In this document: piece after piece, positions 34,512-42,425 of the stretch
How the letters are laid out: the number at the start of each line of letters is the position of its first letter
Numbering within the stretch: the stretch's first letter is position 1
NCBI GenBank assembly: GCA_017936765.1
Contig: JAGBEX010000014.1
Location: forward strand, 536,788 to 600,787
DNA from: Clostridia bacterium
GTDB taxonomy: Bacteria; Bacillota; Clostridia; Christensenellales; Aristaeellaceae
Direction of reading: 5' to 3'
Length of the DNA stretch: 64,000 bases
Made by a program: the position numbers and the translations under genes
The notes under the pieces: model-generated
Seen by the model: the letters and a program-made list of their open reading frames with translations, nothing else
The model's database searches: none
Told to the model about the DNA's origin: nothing

Positions 34512-34994
34512 TTAAGTGGGGTTTCCAAAGGGGCAACGCCCCTTTGGCTCCGCACAAGTACACATCTGTTCTTCGATGATCCTGCACGCCTGCAGGATCA
34601 CCCTGGCGCAGGGACGCGAGGCATAGTAGGCCGGGGTGCGTTCCTCCGGGGTGGGTGCTTCGGCCTTGGGATGGCGCTTCAGCAGCTCCGCGCAGGAGAT
34701 GGTGCCGCACCTTTCCACAAAGCAGCGGTGGACATCCTGCACCCGGGCATACACCTGGGGACGGCCGGTGGGCAGGTTGCCCTTTTCCTCCAGCGTGCCG
34801 CAGAGCATCACCGCCGCAGAGAACGCGCCGCAGTTATCCCGCAGCCGCCCAATGCCGCCGCCAAAGCCCGCAGAGACCCGCGCCGCCTGTTCCTGGGTCA
34901 ATCCAGCCACATCAGCATAGGCCATGTACACGGACTGGGCGCAATTGTACCCCGCTGCAAAGTTCCGCAGCGCCTGTTTCGTTCTTTCCGTCAT
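34512..34994 (-). CDS. C-GCAxxG-C-C family redox-type protein
   Basis: This 160-residue protein shows the family pattern: YNCAQSVYMAY (first Cys), FGGGIGRLRDNCGAFSAAVM (the GCAxxG-like motif reads C-G-A-F-S-A-A), CGTISCAELL, and late cysteines at RPCARV and CTCAEPKGRC. The conserved cysteines suggest a redox or metal-binding function that is still undefined. The gene starts three bases after the lipoprotein gene stops, so it is probably cotranscribed with it. Confidence 0.85.
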   Translation of the reverse strand: MTERTKQALRNFAAGYNCAQSVYMAYADVAGLTQEQAARVSAGFGGGIGRLRDNCGAFSAAVMLCGTLEEKGNLPTGRPQVYARVQDVHRCFVERCGTISCAELLKRHPKAEAPTPEERTPAYYASRPCARVILQACRIIEEQMCTCAEPKGRCPFGNPT

Positions 34995-34997
34995 GGC

Positions 34998-35831
34998 TTA
35001 CTGGGTGATGTTCATGGTCTTGCGCAGGGTATCGTACACCGTGTCCACATAGGTGTCGCGATAGGCGCGGGGGTAGGTCACATGAACGGTGTACAGCACC
35101 TTATTCACGCAGGTGGCATGGACGCGGCCAGCGATCTGCTCGCCATTGTCCAGCACACCGGTGTAGTTGGCATACACGCCGGTCTGATCCATCAGCGGGC
35201 GGTCAGCCGTCTTGGAGGGAGAGAAGCTCTTCACATCCGCGCCATCGCCAATAGCATCCAGCATGGCTTCCACCTGATCCTCCAGGGCGCTCTTGTTCAT
35301 CTGGCTGGAGACCTTGGTGGCCGTCAGGGTCAGGCTGGCGGTATAGGCCATGGAGGGATCGGGATTGCGGAGGATGTAGGTATCCGCCACAGAATCATCC
35401 ACCACCCAGCCAACGGGCGCTTCGAAGGCCAGGTGCAGCTTGGTGGCATCATAGGCCTGATAGGTAAAGCTGATGGGCGGCACAGGGGTAGGCGTAGGCT
35501 TGTCGATGGGATCCAGCAGCACGGGGGTCGCACCGGCATAGTCGCTGCGCACGGTAGGCGCCACGGTCACAGGCACGGCAGGCACTTCGCTGAAGTCGCC
35601 CAGATCCTCGCCCCTGCCCTCTTCGCTGGTGGGGTCATAGCTGCCGTCGTCGAAGTCGGCAACCTCAGCAGGCGTCTGGTTTCCAGCCAGGTTCAGGTTC
35701 TGGGTAGCCTGGGCAGGCGCCTGGGGCTTGTTGGTCTCCACCACGGTGTACTTGGTGCCACCGCTCTGGCAAGCGCACAGGATGGCCACGCACAGCACCA
35801 GCATCAGGGTCAACAGCATCCGCTTTTTCAT
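34998..35831 (-). CDS. Secreted lipoprotein of unknown function
   Basis: This 277-residue protein has a type II signal peptide (MKKRMLLTLMLVLCVAILCAC; the lipobox cysteine is residue 21). A Pro/Ala/Thr-rich low-complexity linker covers residues about 35-120. A folded C-terminal domain starts near ISFTYQAYDATKLHLAFEAP and resembles small extracellular lipoprotein domains. It would be anchored to the outer face of the membrane. No specific function is recognisable. Confidence 0.8.
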   Translation of the reverse strand: MKKRMLLTLMLVLCVAILCACQSGGTKYTVVETNKPQAPAQATQNLNLAGNQTPAEVADFDDGSYDPTSEEGRGEDLGDFSEVPAVPVTVAPTVRSDYAGATPVLLDPIDKPTPTPVPPISFTYQAYDATKLHLAFEAPVGWVVDDSVADTYILRNPDPSMAYTASLTLTATKVSSQMNKSALEDQVEAMLDAIGDGADVKSFSPSKTADRPLMDQTGVYANYTGVLDNGEQIAGRVHATCVNKVLYTVHVTYPRAYRDTYVDTVYDTLRKTMNITQ

Positions 35832-35897
35832 GTTCGTTTCCTCCTACATTCCTGTTTCTGTCAATGAAAACGGTTCAGGATATGCTTTTCATGCCGG

Positions 35898-36851
35898 TCA
35901 CTCCGGCAGATTTTCATAGTGAGGATGATACAGCCTGCGATCCAGGCTCCAGATCTTTTCGGAGAACGCGCCCGCAGGCGTGCGATCCATCACGCCCTGC
36001 ATTTCGTTCATCCGGGCGTCCAGCAGGTCGATCCAATGCAGCACCTCTGCCTCCGGGAACATGGGCTTGCGGGGAGAGCCAAACTCCGCTTCGCCGTGGT
36101 GACTGATGATCATATGCTCCAGCAGCACCACGATCTCGCCTTCCACGCCCACATTCCGGGCAGCCTCGGCCAGCACCGCCACGCCCCGCACCAGATGGCC
36201 AATGAGCAGGCCATCCCGGGTGTAGTCGGTCACATTGCCCAGCTCGTCGCTCTTCATCTCCGCGATCTTCGACAGGTCGTGGAGGATCACGCCAGCCCGC
36301 AGCAGGTCGCCATTCAGCCAGGGATAGGCCTCGATGATATGCTCGGCGGTGCGCAGCATTCCGGTGGTGTGGTGCAACAGGCCGCTGCGCTCTGCATGGT
36401 GCAGCCGCTGCGCCGCCGGGAACCATTCCAGCTTGTCCCCTGCCAGGCGAAGCATTTCACGAACAATCTTCTTCAGATCCTCGCTCTTGAAGCGATCGAT
36501 GGTCTCGTCGATCTCCGAGCGCATCTTCTCCGGGCTTTCCGGTGCGCAAGGCACCAGCCGGGAAAGATCCACCTGATCCTCCGGCGTGGAGGCTCGGAGC
36601 TTTTCCACCCGCAGCTGCAGGCGACCGTTGTATTCCTGCACCAGGCCGCGCACCTTGATCACCGTGCCAGCAGGCGGGGGTGCCACGTTGCCGTCCCACA
36701 CCTTGCAGTTGATCTCGCCCGTGCGGTCAGTCAGGTTCATGTCCAGATAGCGGCTGCCGTTGCTGCCCGTGCGCTGATCGCTGGAGCGAACCAGCAAAAA
36801 GCCCTCGAACCGCAGGTCCTTCACCAGCTGGGACACAGTCAGTTGTTCCAT
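35898..36851 (-). CDS. YhaM-type 3'-5' exoribonuclease (OB fold plus HD domain)
   Basis: This protein of about 317 residues has an N-terminal nucleic-acid-binding OB fold (residues about 15-100, MNLTDRTGEINCKVWDGN). An HD metal-dependent phosphohydrolase domain follows (LLHHTTGMLRTAEHI, GVILHDLSKIAEM, LEHMIISHHGE). YhaM degrades RNA and single-stranded DNA from the 3' end. AAGGAG lies eight bases before the ATG at 36851; the GTG nine bases earlier is too close to that site. It follows dnaB by 27 bases. Confidence 0.87.
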   Translation of the reverse strand: MEQLTVSQLVKDLRFEGFLLVRSSDQRTGSNGSRYLDMNLTDRTGEINCKVWDGNVAPPPAGTVIKVRGLVQEYNGRLQLRVEKLRASTPEDQVDLSRLVPCAPESPEKMRSEIDETIDRFKSEDLKKIVREMLRLAGDKLEWFPAAQRLHHAERSGLLHHTTGMLRTAEHIIEAYPWLNGDLLRAGVILHDLSKIAEMKSDELGNVTDYTRDGLLIGHLVRGVAVLAEAARNVGVEGEIVVLLEHMIISHHGEAEFGSPRKPMFPEAEVLHWIDLLDARMNEMQGVMDRTPAGAFSEKIWSLDRRLYHPHYENLPE

Positions 36852-36878
36852 GGGAGTCACTCCTTAAGGGGTACTTCA

Positions 36879-38246
36879 TCAGAAGGGGGCATCCGCACCA
36901 TAGCCGCTGGCTTCCGGCGCCAGGTTGGCATAGGTGGTGTATTCGCTCAACCATGCCACCTTCACGGTACCCAGGGGGCCGTTTCTCTGCTTGGTGACAA
37001 TGATCTCGCCCACATTCTTCTCTTCGCAATTGGGGTCGTAATATCCTTCACGGTGGATGAACATCACCACGTCGGCGTCCTGCTCGATGGAGCCGGAGTC
37101 GCGCAGGTCGCTCAGCGCCGGGCGCTTGTCCACACGGGCGGTGTTGGCTCGGCTCAGCTGGGCGCAGGCCAGCAGCGGCACCTTCAGCTCCAGGGCAATG
37201 GCCTTCAACTGGCGGCTGATCTCGCTGACCTCCTGCTGGCGGTTCTCCACGTGGGTGTCCGCGTGCATCAGACCCAGATAGTCCAGCACGATCAGGTCCA
37301 GGCCGTGATCCATCATCAGCCTGCGGCAGCGGGAACGAAGCTGGGATGGCGTGATGCCCGCCGTGTCGTCGATATACAGGGGCGCGTTGGACATGGGGCC
37401 AATGGACTTGGCCAGGCGCATCCAGTCGTCGCCGGAAAGATTGCCCTGGCGCACCTTTTGCATATCCACCCGGGCATCGGAGCAAAGCACACGCAGGGCG
37501 ATCTGCTCCCGGGGCATTTCCAGGCTGAACACCGCCACCCGCTTGCCAGCCGTCAGCGAGGCATGAGCAGCAATGTTCATGGCCAGCGAGGTCTTGCCCA
37601 TGGAGGGACGTGCGCCCAGAATGATCAATTCGCCCCCGTGCAGGCCGGTGAGCATATTGTCCAGCACGGTGAAGCCCGTCGGCACACCGCTGATCTTGCC
37701 CTTGAGCTTGCTCAGCTCTTCAATGTTGGCGTAGGTGTTGTACAGAACGTCCTTCACATGGACAAGACTCTCGCCGCTGGAGCGCTTCATCACGATGTCG
37801 AAGATGGCCTTCTCCGCGTGGTTCAGCGTCTCCTGCAAAGGGTTCTGCTGGCTGAAGCACTCCTGTGAGATCTCCTGGGAGGCCTGGATCAGCTTGCGCA
37901 GGGTGGCTTTTTCCGCCACAAGGGAAATATACGCCTTCACGTTGGCAGTCGTCGGCACATATTGACTCAGCTCAATAATGTACGCCGTGCCGCCCACACC
38001 CTCCAGCGTGCCGCGCCGGTTCAACTCGCTGTCCACCGTCACAATGTCCACCGGACTCTGCTCCCGGAACAGCTTGATCATGCAGTCGAAGATCTCCCGG
38101 TGCTGCGGCTGATAAAAATCCTCTGCCTGCAGCGTCTCCGCCGCCTGCATCACCGCATTACCATCCTGGAGCATCGCGCCCAGCACAGACCTCTCGGCTT
38201 CCACACTATTAGGCGGCGTCACGCCCCGAAGCACCTGTTCGCTCAT
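36879..38246 (-). CDS. dnaB: Replicative DNA helicase
   Basis: This 455-residue hexameric helicase unwinds DNA at the replication fork. Residues 1-110 form the N-terminal collar (SVEAERSVLGAMLQD). The RecA-like motor has LGARPSMGKTSLAMNIAAHA (Walker A), LIVLDYLGLM (Walker B) and LSRANTARVDKRPALSDLRD with the arginine finger region, then DSGSIEQDADVVMFIHR. The start at 38246 has GGGAGGTG five bases upstream. The frame is open further upstream, but that part runs through a hairpin array. The neighbour rplI is typical. Confidence 0.95.
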   Translation of the reverse strand: MSEQVLRGVTPPNSVEAERSVLGAMLQDGNAVMQAAETLQAEDFYQPQHREIFDCMIKLFREQSPVDIVTVDSELNRRGTLEGVGGTAYIIELSQYVPTTANVKAYISLVAEKATLRKLIQASQEISQECFSQQNPLQETLNHAEKAIFDIVMKRSSGESLVHVKDVLYNTYANIEELSKLKGKISGVPTGFTVLDNMLTGLHGGELIILGARPSMGKTSLAMNIAAHASLTAGKRVAVFSLEMPREQIALRVLCSDARVDMQKVRQGNLSGDDWMRLAKSIGPMSNAPLYIDDTAGITPSQLRSRCRRLMMDHGLDLIVLDYLGLMHADTHVENRQQEVSEISRQLKAIALELKVPLLACAQLSRANTARVDKRPALSDLRDSGSIEQDADVVMFIHREGYYDPNCEEKNVGEIIVTKQRNGPLGTVKVAWLSEYTTYANLAPEASGYGADAPF

Positions 38247-38260
38247 CCACTCACCTCCCG

Positions 38261-38356
38261 CCAGAGGCTCTGCCTCTGGACTCCGGTCAGGGCGCTGCCC
38301 TGACAACCCGGCAGGGACTCTGTCCCTGCACCCTGCGAAGGGTCTTCGACCCTTTC
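38261..38356. repeat. Array of four 7-9-bp hairpins upstream of dnaB
   Basis: The arms are CCAGAGG/CCTCTGG (261-279), GTCAGGGC/GCCCTGAC (286-304), GCAGGGAC/GTCCCTGC (311-329) and GAAGGGTC/GACCCTTTC (337-356), counted from 38000. Three- to five-base loops and about seven-base spacers follow one format, while the stem sequences differ. No T runs follow. Confidence 0.75.
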
Positions 38357-38439
38357 GAAACCCATCCAGGGATGCCCAGCACGCACGTTCCTTTGCTGCA
38401 ATTTGTGTCTGTAACTTGTTTCCGATCATGCAGCTCCAC

Positions 38440-38700
38440 CCTCAACAAGCTAAGGGGTGCAGCCGAAGGTTTCCAAAGGGCGACCGGAAATCCCTTTGGT
38501 CGCCTCCGCAGAGGCGAAACCCATGCACCTGCAACACAAAGTTACTTTCCCCCACCCAAGCTGCTCCTGCCAAAAAGGGAGTCCAGAGGGTCGAAGACCC
38601 TTTGGCAGGATCCCCAAGGGCAGCGCCCTTGGGTCAGGGGTGTCCAGAGGGGCAGAATGCCCCTCTGGTCGCCGCAGGCGAAACAAGGGAAGCCTGAAAC
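38440..38700. repeat. Second hairpin array between rplI and dnaB
   Basis: Arms of the same style include CCAAAGGG/CCCTTTGG, CGCCTC/GAGGCG, AGAGGGTC/GACCCTTT, CCAAGGGC/GCCCTTGG and CCAGAGGGGC/GCCCCTCTGG. No gene is supported in 38247-38722. Confidence 0.65.
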
Positions 38701-38722
38701 CGTAGGTTTCAGCCCCGTCTCC

Positions 38723-39169
38723 TTACAGCGGCTGAACGTTCACGTTCATTTTGGTGGAGATGCCGGTGTAGAGGGTCACGGTGGCCTCGTAGGTGCCGAC
38801 GTTGCGGATGTTGCTGTTCAGCTCCACCTTGCGCTTGTCCACCTTGATGCCATGCTGCTTTTCCAGCTCGGCGGCCACTTCGGCGTTGGTGATGGAGCCG
38901 TAGAGGCGGCCCTTCTCGCCACACTTCACCTTCAGCAGGATGGTCTTGTTCTTCAGCAGTTCGGCCTTGGCGGTGGCCTCGGCGCGGCGCTCGGCCTCGC
39001 GGGCAGCCTCAGCAGCGCGCTTCTTTTCGATCTCCTTCATGGCGCCGGGGGTAGCCTCCACCGCCATCTTCTTGGGGAAGAGGAAATTGCGGGCATAACC
39101 GTCGGACACGTTGATGATCTCGTCCTTCTTGCCGCTGCCCTTCACGTCCATCAGCAGAATAACCTTCAT
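38723..39169 (-). CDS. rplI: 50S ribosomal protein L9
   Basis: This 148-residue protein has the usual L9 length. The N-terminal [20 protein letters not shown] and [16 protein letters not shown] bind 23S rRNA. A long Ala/Glu-rich helix spans residues about 42-75, and the C-terminal domain begins near [13 protein letters not shown]. It starts within the stop codon of the DUF2232 gene (ATGA overlap), so the two are translationally coupled. Confidence 0.97.
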   Translation of the reverse strand: MKVILLMDVKGSGKKDEIINVSDGYARNFLFPKKMAVEATPGAMKEIEKKRAAEAAREAERRAEATAKAELLKNKTILLKVKCGEKGRLYGSITNAEVAAELEKQHGIKVDKRKVELNSNIRNVGTYEATVTLYTGISTKMNVNVQPL

Positions 39170-40179
39170 TGTTCAAATCCTCCTTCATCATCCGTCAATC
39201 GGCGCAGCTTGCGGAAGTCAAACCATCCGTCCGCTATGCCAAGTATCATCAATACCACCGGGGCAAACAGGATGCACGCCAGCATCCACAGCCGCCGCAG
39301 GAAGCGCGTTGTGCCAAATTGCTTGGTCGTGCCTTCCATGCAGGCCAGCCCCAGGATCATATACCCATACTGGAAAGCCGCGCCGCACAGATTGCCCAGC
39401 ATGACCACCAGCGGCGCATCGCTGAACAGCTGCAGCACATAGCCCAGCACCAGCAGGTTCATATACCTGCGCAGGGTGTCCGTCAGGTGCCACTCACCAA
39501 AGGGCGCCAGCCGCCCGTGCAGACCTTTCCTGCGCCGGATCACATCCGGCAGCTTGGCCGACAGCACCGTGGTGAGCAGCAGCCACAGCACCACAACTTG
39601 CGGGATCAGCGCCCGCAGCAGCCCGGTGAGGTTGAACTGCAAGCTGTATTCCAGCTGCCGCATCGCCTCCGGCGTGATCATCAGCATCCCAAACAGGGTC
39701 ATCAGCGGCGTCTGGTCCTTATCCAGCTGCGCAAACCCGGCCTGATAGCATTGCCACAGGATCTCCCCTGCGTTCCTCTGCCGGTCGATCCATCTCACAA
39801 TATCCCCTGCCAGGCCTTCTGCTGCCTGCCCGCCATAGCGATCTCCCAGCGTGATGCAGATCATCGCCAGCACCGCCAGACAGATGCCCGCCCAGGTCGC
39901 GCCGCGGCGCAGGGCATTGCGCTGCTCCCATATGGCCATGCCAATGCCGCAGCCGCCCCACACCATGGCCGGAGCGTATACCTCCACCGGCTGGGTAAAG
40001 CAGGTCACCACGATCAGCACCGTGATCGCCGCAGCCATGAAGTAGTTCTCCCCTGCTTCCCGGCTGCACTCCACCGCCATGGGCATCAGCAGCCACAATA
40101 TCAGCGCGGCAGGCAAGCCCACCAGCAGCGGAGAAAGCGCCGCCAGCACAAGGCCGCACCGCAGCAGCCACTTGGCCAT
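39166..40179 (-). CDS. DUF2232 (YybS-like) membrane protein
   Basis: This 337-residue protein has about eight or nine hydrophobic helices, a polar region around residues 120-160, and [20 protein letters not shown] preceding the last helices. DUF2232 proteins typically lie directly upstream of rplI and dnaB in Firmicutes, as here. Their role is unknown; a substrate-binding membrane component of a transporter has been proposed for relatives. The ribosome site is weak. Confidence 0.8.
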   Translation of the reverse strand: MAKWLLRCGLVLAALSPLLVGLPAALILWLLMPMAVECSREAGENYFMAAAITVLIVVTCFTQPVEVYAPAMVWGGCGIGMAIWEQRNALRRGATWAGICLAVLAMICITLGDRYGGQAAEGLAGDIVRWIDRQRNAGEILWQCYQAGFAQLDKDQTPLMTLFGMLMITPEAMRQLEYSLQFNLTGLLRALIPQVVVLWLLLTTVLSAKLPDVIRRRKGLHGRLAPFGEWHLTDTLRRYMNLLVLGYVLQLFSDAPLVVMLGNLCGAAFQYGYMILGLACMEGTTKQFGTTRFLRRLWMLACILFAPVVLMILGIADGWFDFRKLRRLTDDEGGFEQ

Positions 40180-40487
40180 GCTGATACCCCCATTTCGGTA
40201 AAGCTATTCATCCTATTTTATAGCAAATCCCCGCAAAATGCAAGCCTAAAGCCGCAAGATAGCCCAGATGACGTTTTGCTGTAGATATTGTCGCATTCTG
40301 TCGGCAAAATAGCAAAGTTTAGGAACCTCTGTCGGTTCATGGGAGGTTTGCTCGTTTTTCACTTTGCTGGGAAACAATATGCTATAATGCACCCAGATCA
40401 GCCGCCAATCCCCCATTCCGGGCAGAAAAGGCTGACGAATCACCACAGAGAACAAACTTGGATGCCGACGAAAGGAGATCGGAACAC
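40180..40487. promoter_or_regulatory. Intergenic region upstream of spo0A
   Basis: A TATAAT at 40383-40388 lies 100 bases before spo0A, without a clear -35. Three TGTCG words at 40289, 40299 and 40330 resemble Spo0A boxes (TGTCGAA), allowing autoregulation. On the minus strand TATAAA near 40215-40222 may be the -10 for the DUF2232-rplI-dnaB operon. Confidence 0.35.
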
Positions 40488-41261
40488 GTGGGAGACATGA
40501 AGATTATGCTGGTGGACGACAATGCAGAATTGCGCCGTTCCATGCGACTCGCCCTGGAAAAGCAGGAGGGCATGATGGTGACCGCCGAATGTGCCAGCGG
40601 CCTGGAAGCCCTTGAACGGTTGAACAAAACCCAGGTGGATGTGATCGTGCTGGACATCATTATGCCCCAGATGGACGGCTACAGCTTTATGGAAGAAATG
40701 AACCGCCAGGCGCTGGAGCATCCACCCCAGGTGATCGTGGTCTCCGCCCTCGGCCGCGACGACTTTATTATGCGCGCCGTTGACCTGGGCGCACGCTACT
40801 ATATGGTCAAGCCCATCGAGATGTCCGCGCTCATCGCCCGCATCCGCGAGGTTTGTGGCCGTGGCGCCCTCTTGCCGGATGTCCGCCCCACCGGCATGGG
40901 TCACGTTCCCACCATGGATGAGAAACTGGCCGGACTTTTCCTCACCATCGGCATTCCCGCCCACATCAAGGGCTATTCCTTCCTGCGCGAGGCCGTGAAG
41001 ATGGTGGTGGAGAACCCGGACATCATCAACCGCATCACCAAGGAGCTGTACCCCGGTATCGGCAAGCGATTCAACACCAGCGCCAGCAAGGTGGAGCGCG
41101 CCATCCGCCACGCCATCGAGGTAGCCTGGAGCCGCGGCCGCATCGACACGCTGAACAAGGCCTTCGGCTGCAAGGTGGCCACCAAGGAGGATAAGCCGAC
41201 GAACGGGGAGTTCATCGCCATGATCGCCGACAAATTTGCCATGGAGCAGAGGAGTGCGTAA
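40488..41261 (+). CDS. spo0A: Sporulation master regulator Spo0A
   Basis: This protein of about 257 residues has an N-terminal receiver domain (MKIMLVDDNAELRRSM with the acidic pocket, VIVLDIIMPQMDGYSF with the phosphorylated Asp, and VKPIEMSALI with the conserved Lys). A C-terminal DNA-binding domain runs from about residue 145. It contains LTIGIPAHIKGYSFLREAV and ITKELYPGIGKRFNTSASKV with AIRHAIEVAWSRG, the diagnostic recognition helix. It controls entry into sporulation. A GTG at 40488 after AAAGGAG is the likely start; an ATG at 40497 is the alternative. A perfect terminator follows. Confidence 0.96.
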   Translation: MGDMKIMLVDDNAELRRSMRLALEKQEGMMVTAECASGLEALERLNKTQVDVIVLDIIMPQMDGYSFMEEMNRQALEHPPQVIVVSALGRDDFIMRAVDLGARYYMVKPIEMSALIARIREVCGRGALLPDVRPTGMGHVPTMDEKLAGLFLTIGIPAHIKGYSFLREAVKMVVENPDIINRITKELYPGIGKRFNTSASKVERAIRHAIEVAWSRGRIDTLNKAFGCKVATKEDKPTNGEFIAMIADKFAMEQRSA

Positions 41262-41276
41262 ATGTACTCCAAGTAA

Positions 41277-41312
41277 AAAGGGATCAGCACGACGGTGCTG
41301 ATCCCTTTTACT
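41277..41312. terminator. Bidirectional terminator between spo0A and the ABC operon
   Basis: AAAAGGGATCAGCAC and GTGCTGATCCCTTTT form a perfect 15-bp stem with a four-base loop. Confidence 0.92.
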
Positions 41313-41318
41313 TTACTC

Positions 41319-42422
41319 TCACAGGCTGCCGTCTGCCAGCAGCTTGCCGCTCTCGGTGTCGTAGAGCAGCATATCGCTGCCGTTGAAGGCCAGGCAGACC
41401 TCCGAATCCACCGGGAAGTCCACGCTGCCGAAGATCACGCTGGTGATGATCTCCTCGCCCAGGCGAAGCTTCACCGTGGTCTCCATGCCGGAAGGCAGGG
41501 TGGAATACACGCTGGCCTTCACGTCGCTGCCCGGCTGGATGGTGATGAACTCCGGCCGCACGCCCAGGGTGACGTTCTGGGGAACATCCCCCAAGGACTT
41601 GTTGGCAGTGAAGGTTCTCGTCAAACCGCAGAAGTCCACCTGGCAGGTGCTTTCACCGGTTTTTACAGCCCTGGCCTTCAGGAAGTTCATGGTGGGACTA
41701 CCCATAAAGTCTGCCACGAACAGATTCACAGGCCGCAGATACATCTCCAGGGGCGCTGCATACTGCTGCAGAACGCCCTTCTCCATCAGGCAGACCTTGG
41801 TAGAAAGCGTCATGGCTTCCAGCTGGTCATGGGTCACATACACAAAGGTGGAGTCCGTGTCGATGTGCAGGCGTTTCAACTCTGTGCGCATTTCCGTGCG
41901 CAACTTGGCATCCAGGTTGGACAGGGGTTCGTCCATGAACAGCACCTTGGGATTGGGCGCCAGGGTACGGGCAATGGCTACGCGCTGCTGCTGGCCGCCA
42001 GAAAGTTCGCTGGGATAGCGCTTCTCGAATTCCTCGATCTTCAGCATGGCCAGCAACTCATCCACACGCTTGCGGATGCGCTGCTTGTCCCACTTCAGAT
42101 TTTCCAGGCCAAAGGCAATGTTCTGGTAAACCGTCATGTGGGGCCACAGAGCGTAGTTCTGGAACAAGAAGCCCACGTCGCGCTTGTTCGGCGGCACATT
42201 GATGCCCTTCTCGCTGGAGAACACCGTGACGCCATCGATGATGATCTCACCCTCGGTGGGTGTTTCCAGACCGGCGATCATACGCAGGGTGGTGGTTTTA
42301 CCGCAGCCGGAAGGACCCAGCAGGGTAATAAACGACCGGGTGGGAATGGTTAGGTTCAGGTTATCGACCGCCACAAACTTATCAAACCGCTTGGTGACGT
42401 TTTTCAGGATGATCTCAGGCAT
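41319..42422 (-). CDS. ABC transporter ATP-binding protein (Fe3+/phosphonate/putrescine group)
   Basis: This 367-residue ATPase has Walker A LLGPSGCGKTTTLRMIAGLE, the signature LSGGQQQRVAIARTL, and Walker B VLFMDEPLSNLDAKLR followed by the H-loop YVTHDQLEAM. A C-terminal TOBE domain starts near residue 240. It powers import through the permease encoded four bases upstream. It resembles FbpC/PotA-type subunits. The substrate is not determined; ferric iron or 2-aminoethylphosphonate are family options. Confidence 0.9.
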   Translation of the reverse strand: MPEIILKNVTKRFDKFVAVDNLNLTIPTRSFITLLGPSGCGKTTTLRMIAGLETPTEGEIIIDGVTVFSSEKGINVPPNKRDVGFLFQNYALWPHMTVYQNIAFGLENLKWDKQRIRKRVDELLAMLKIEEFEKRYPSELSGGQQQRVAIARTLAPNPKVLFMDEPLSNLDAKLRTEMRTELKRLHIDTDSTFVYVTHDQLEAMTLSTKVCLMEKGVLQQYAAPLEMYLRPVNLFVADFMGSPTMNFLKARAVKTGESTCQVDFCGLTRTFTANKSLGDVPQNVTLGVRPEFITIQPGSDVKASVYSTLPSGMETTVKLRLGEEIITSVIFGSVDFPVDSEVCLAFNGSDMLLYDTESGKLLADGSL

Positions 42423-42425
42423 GGC

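Noticed and set aside
38247..38429. Extended N-terminus of DnaB
   Set aside because: The frame stays open, but it runs through the hairpin array. The ATG at 38246 has a strong ribosome site and gives the normal family start.
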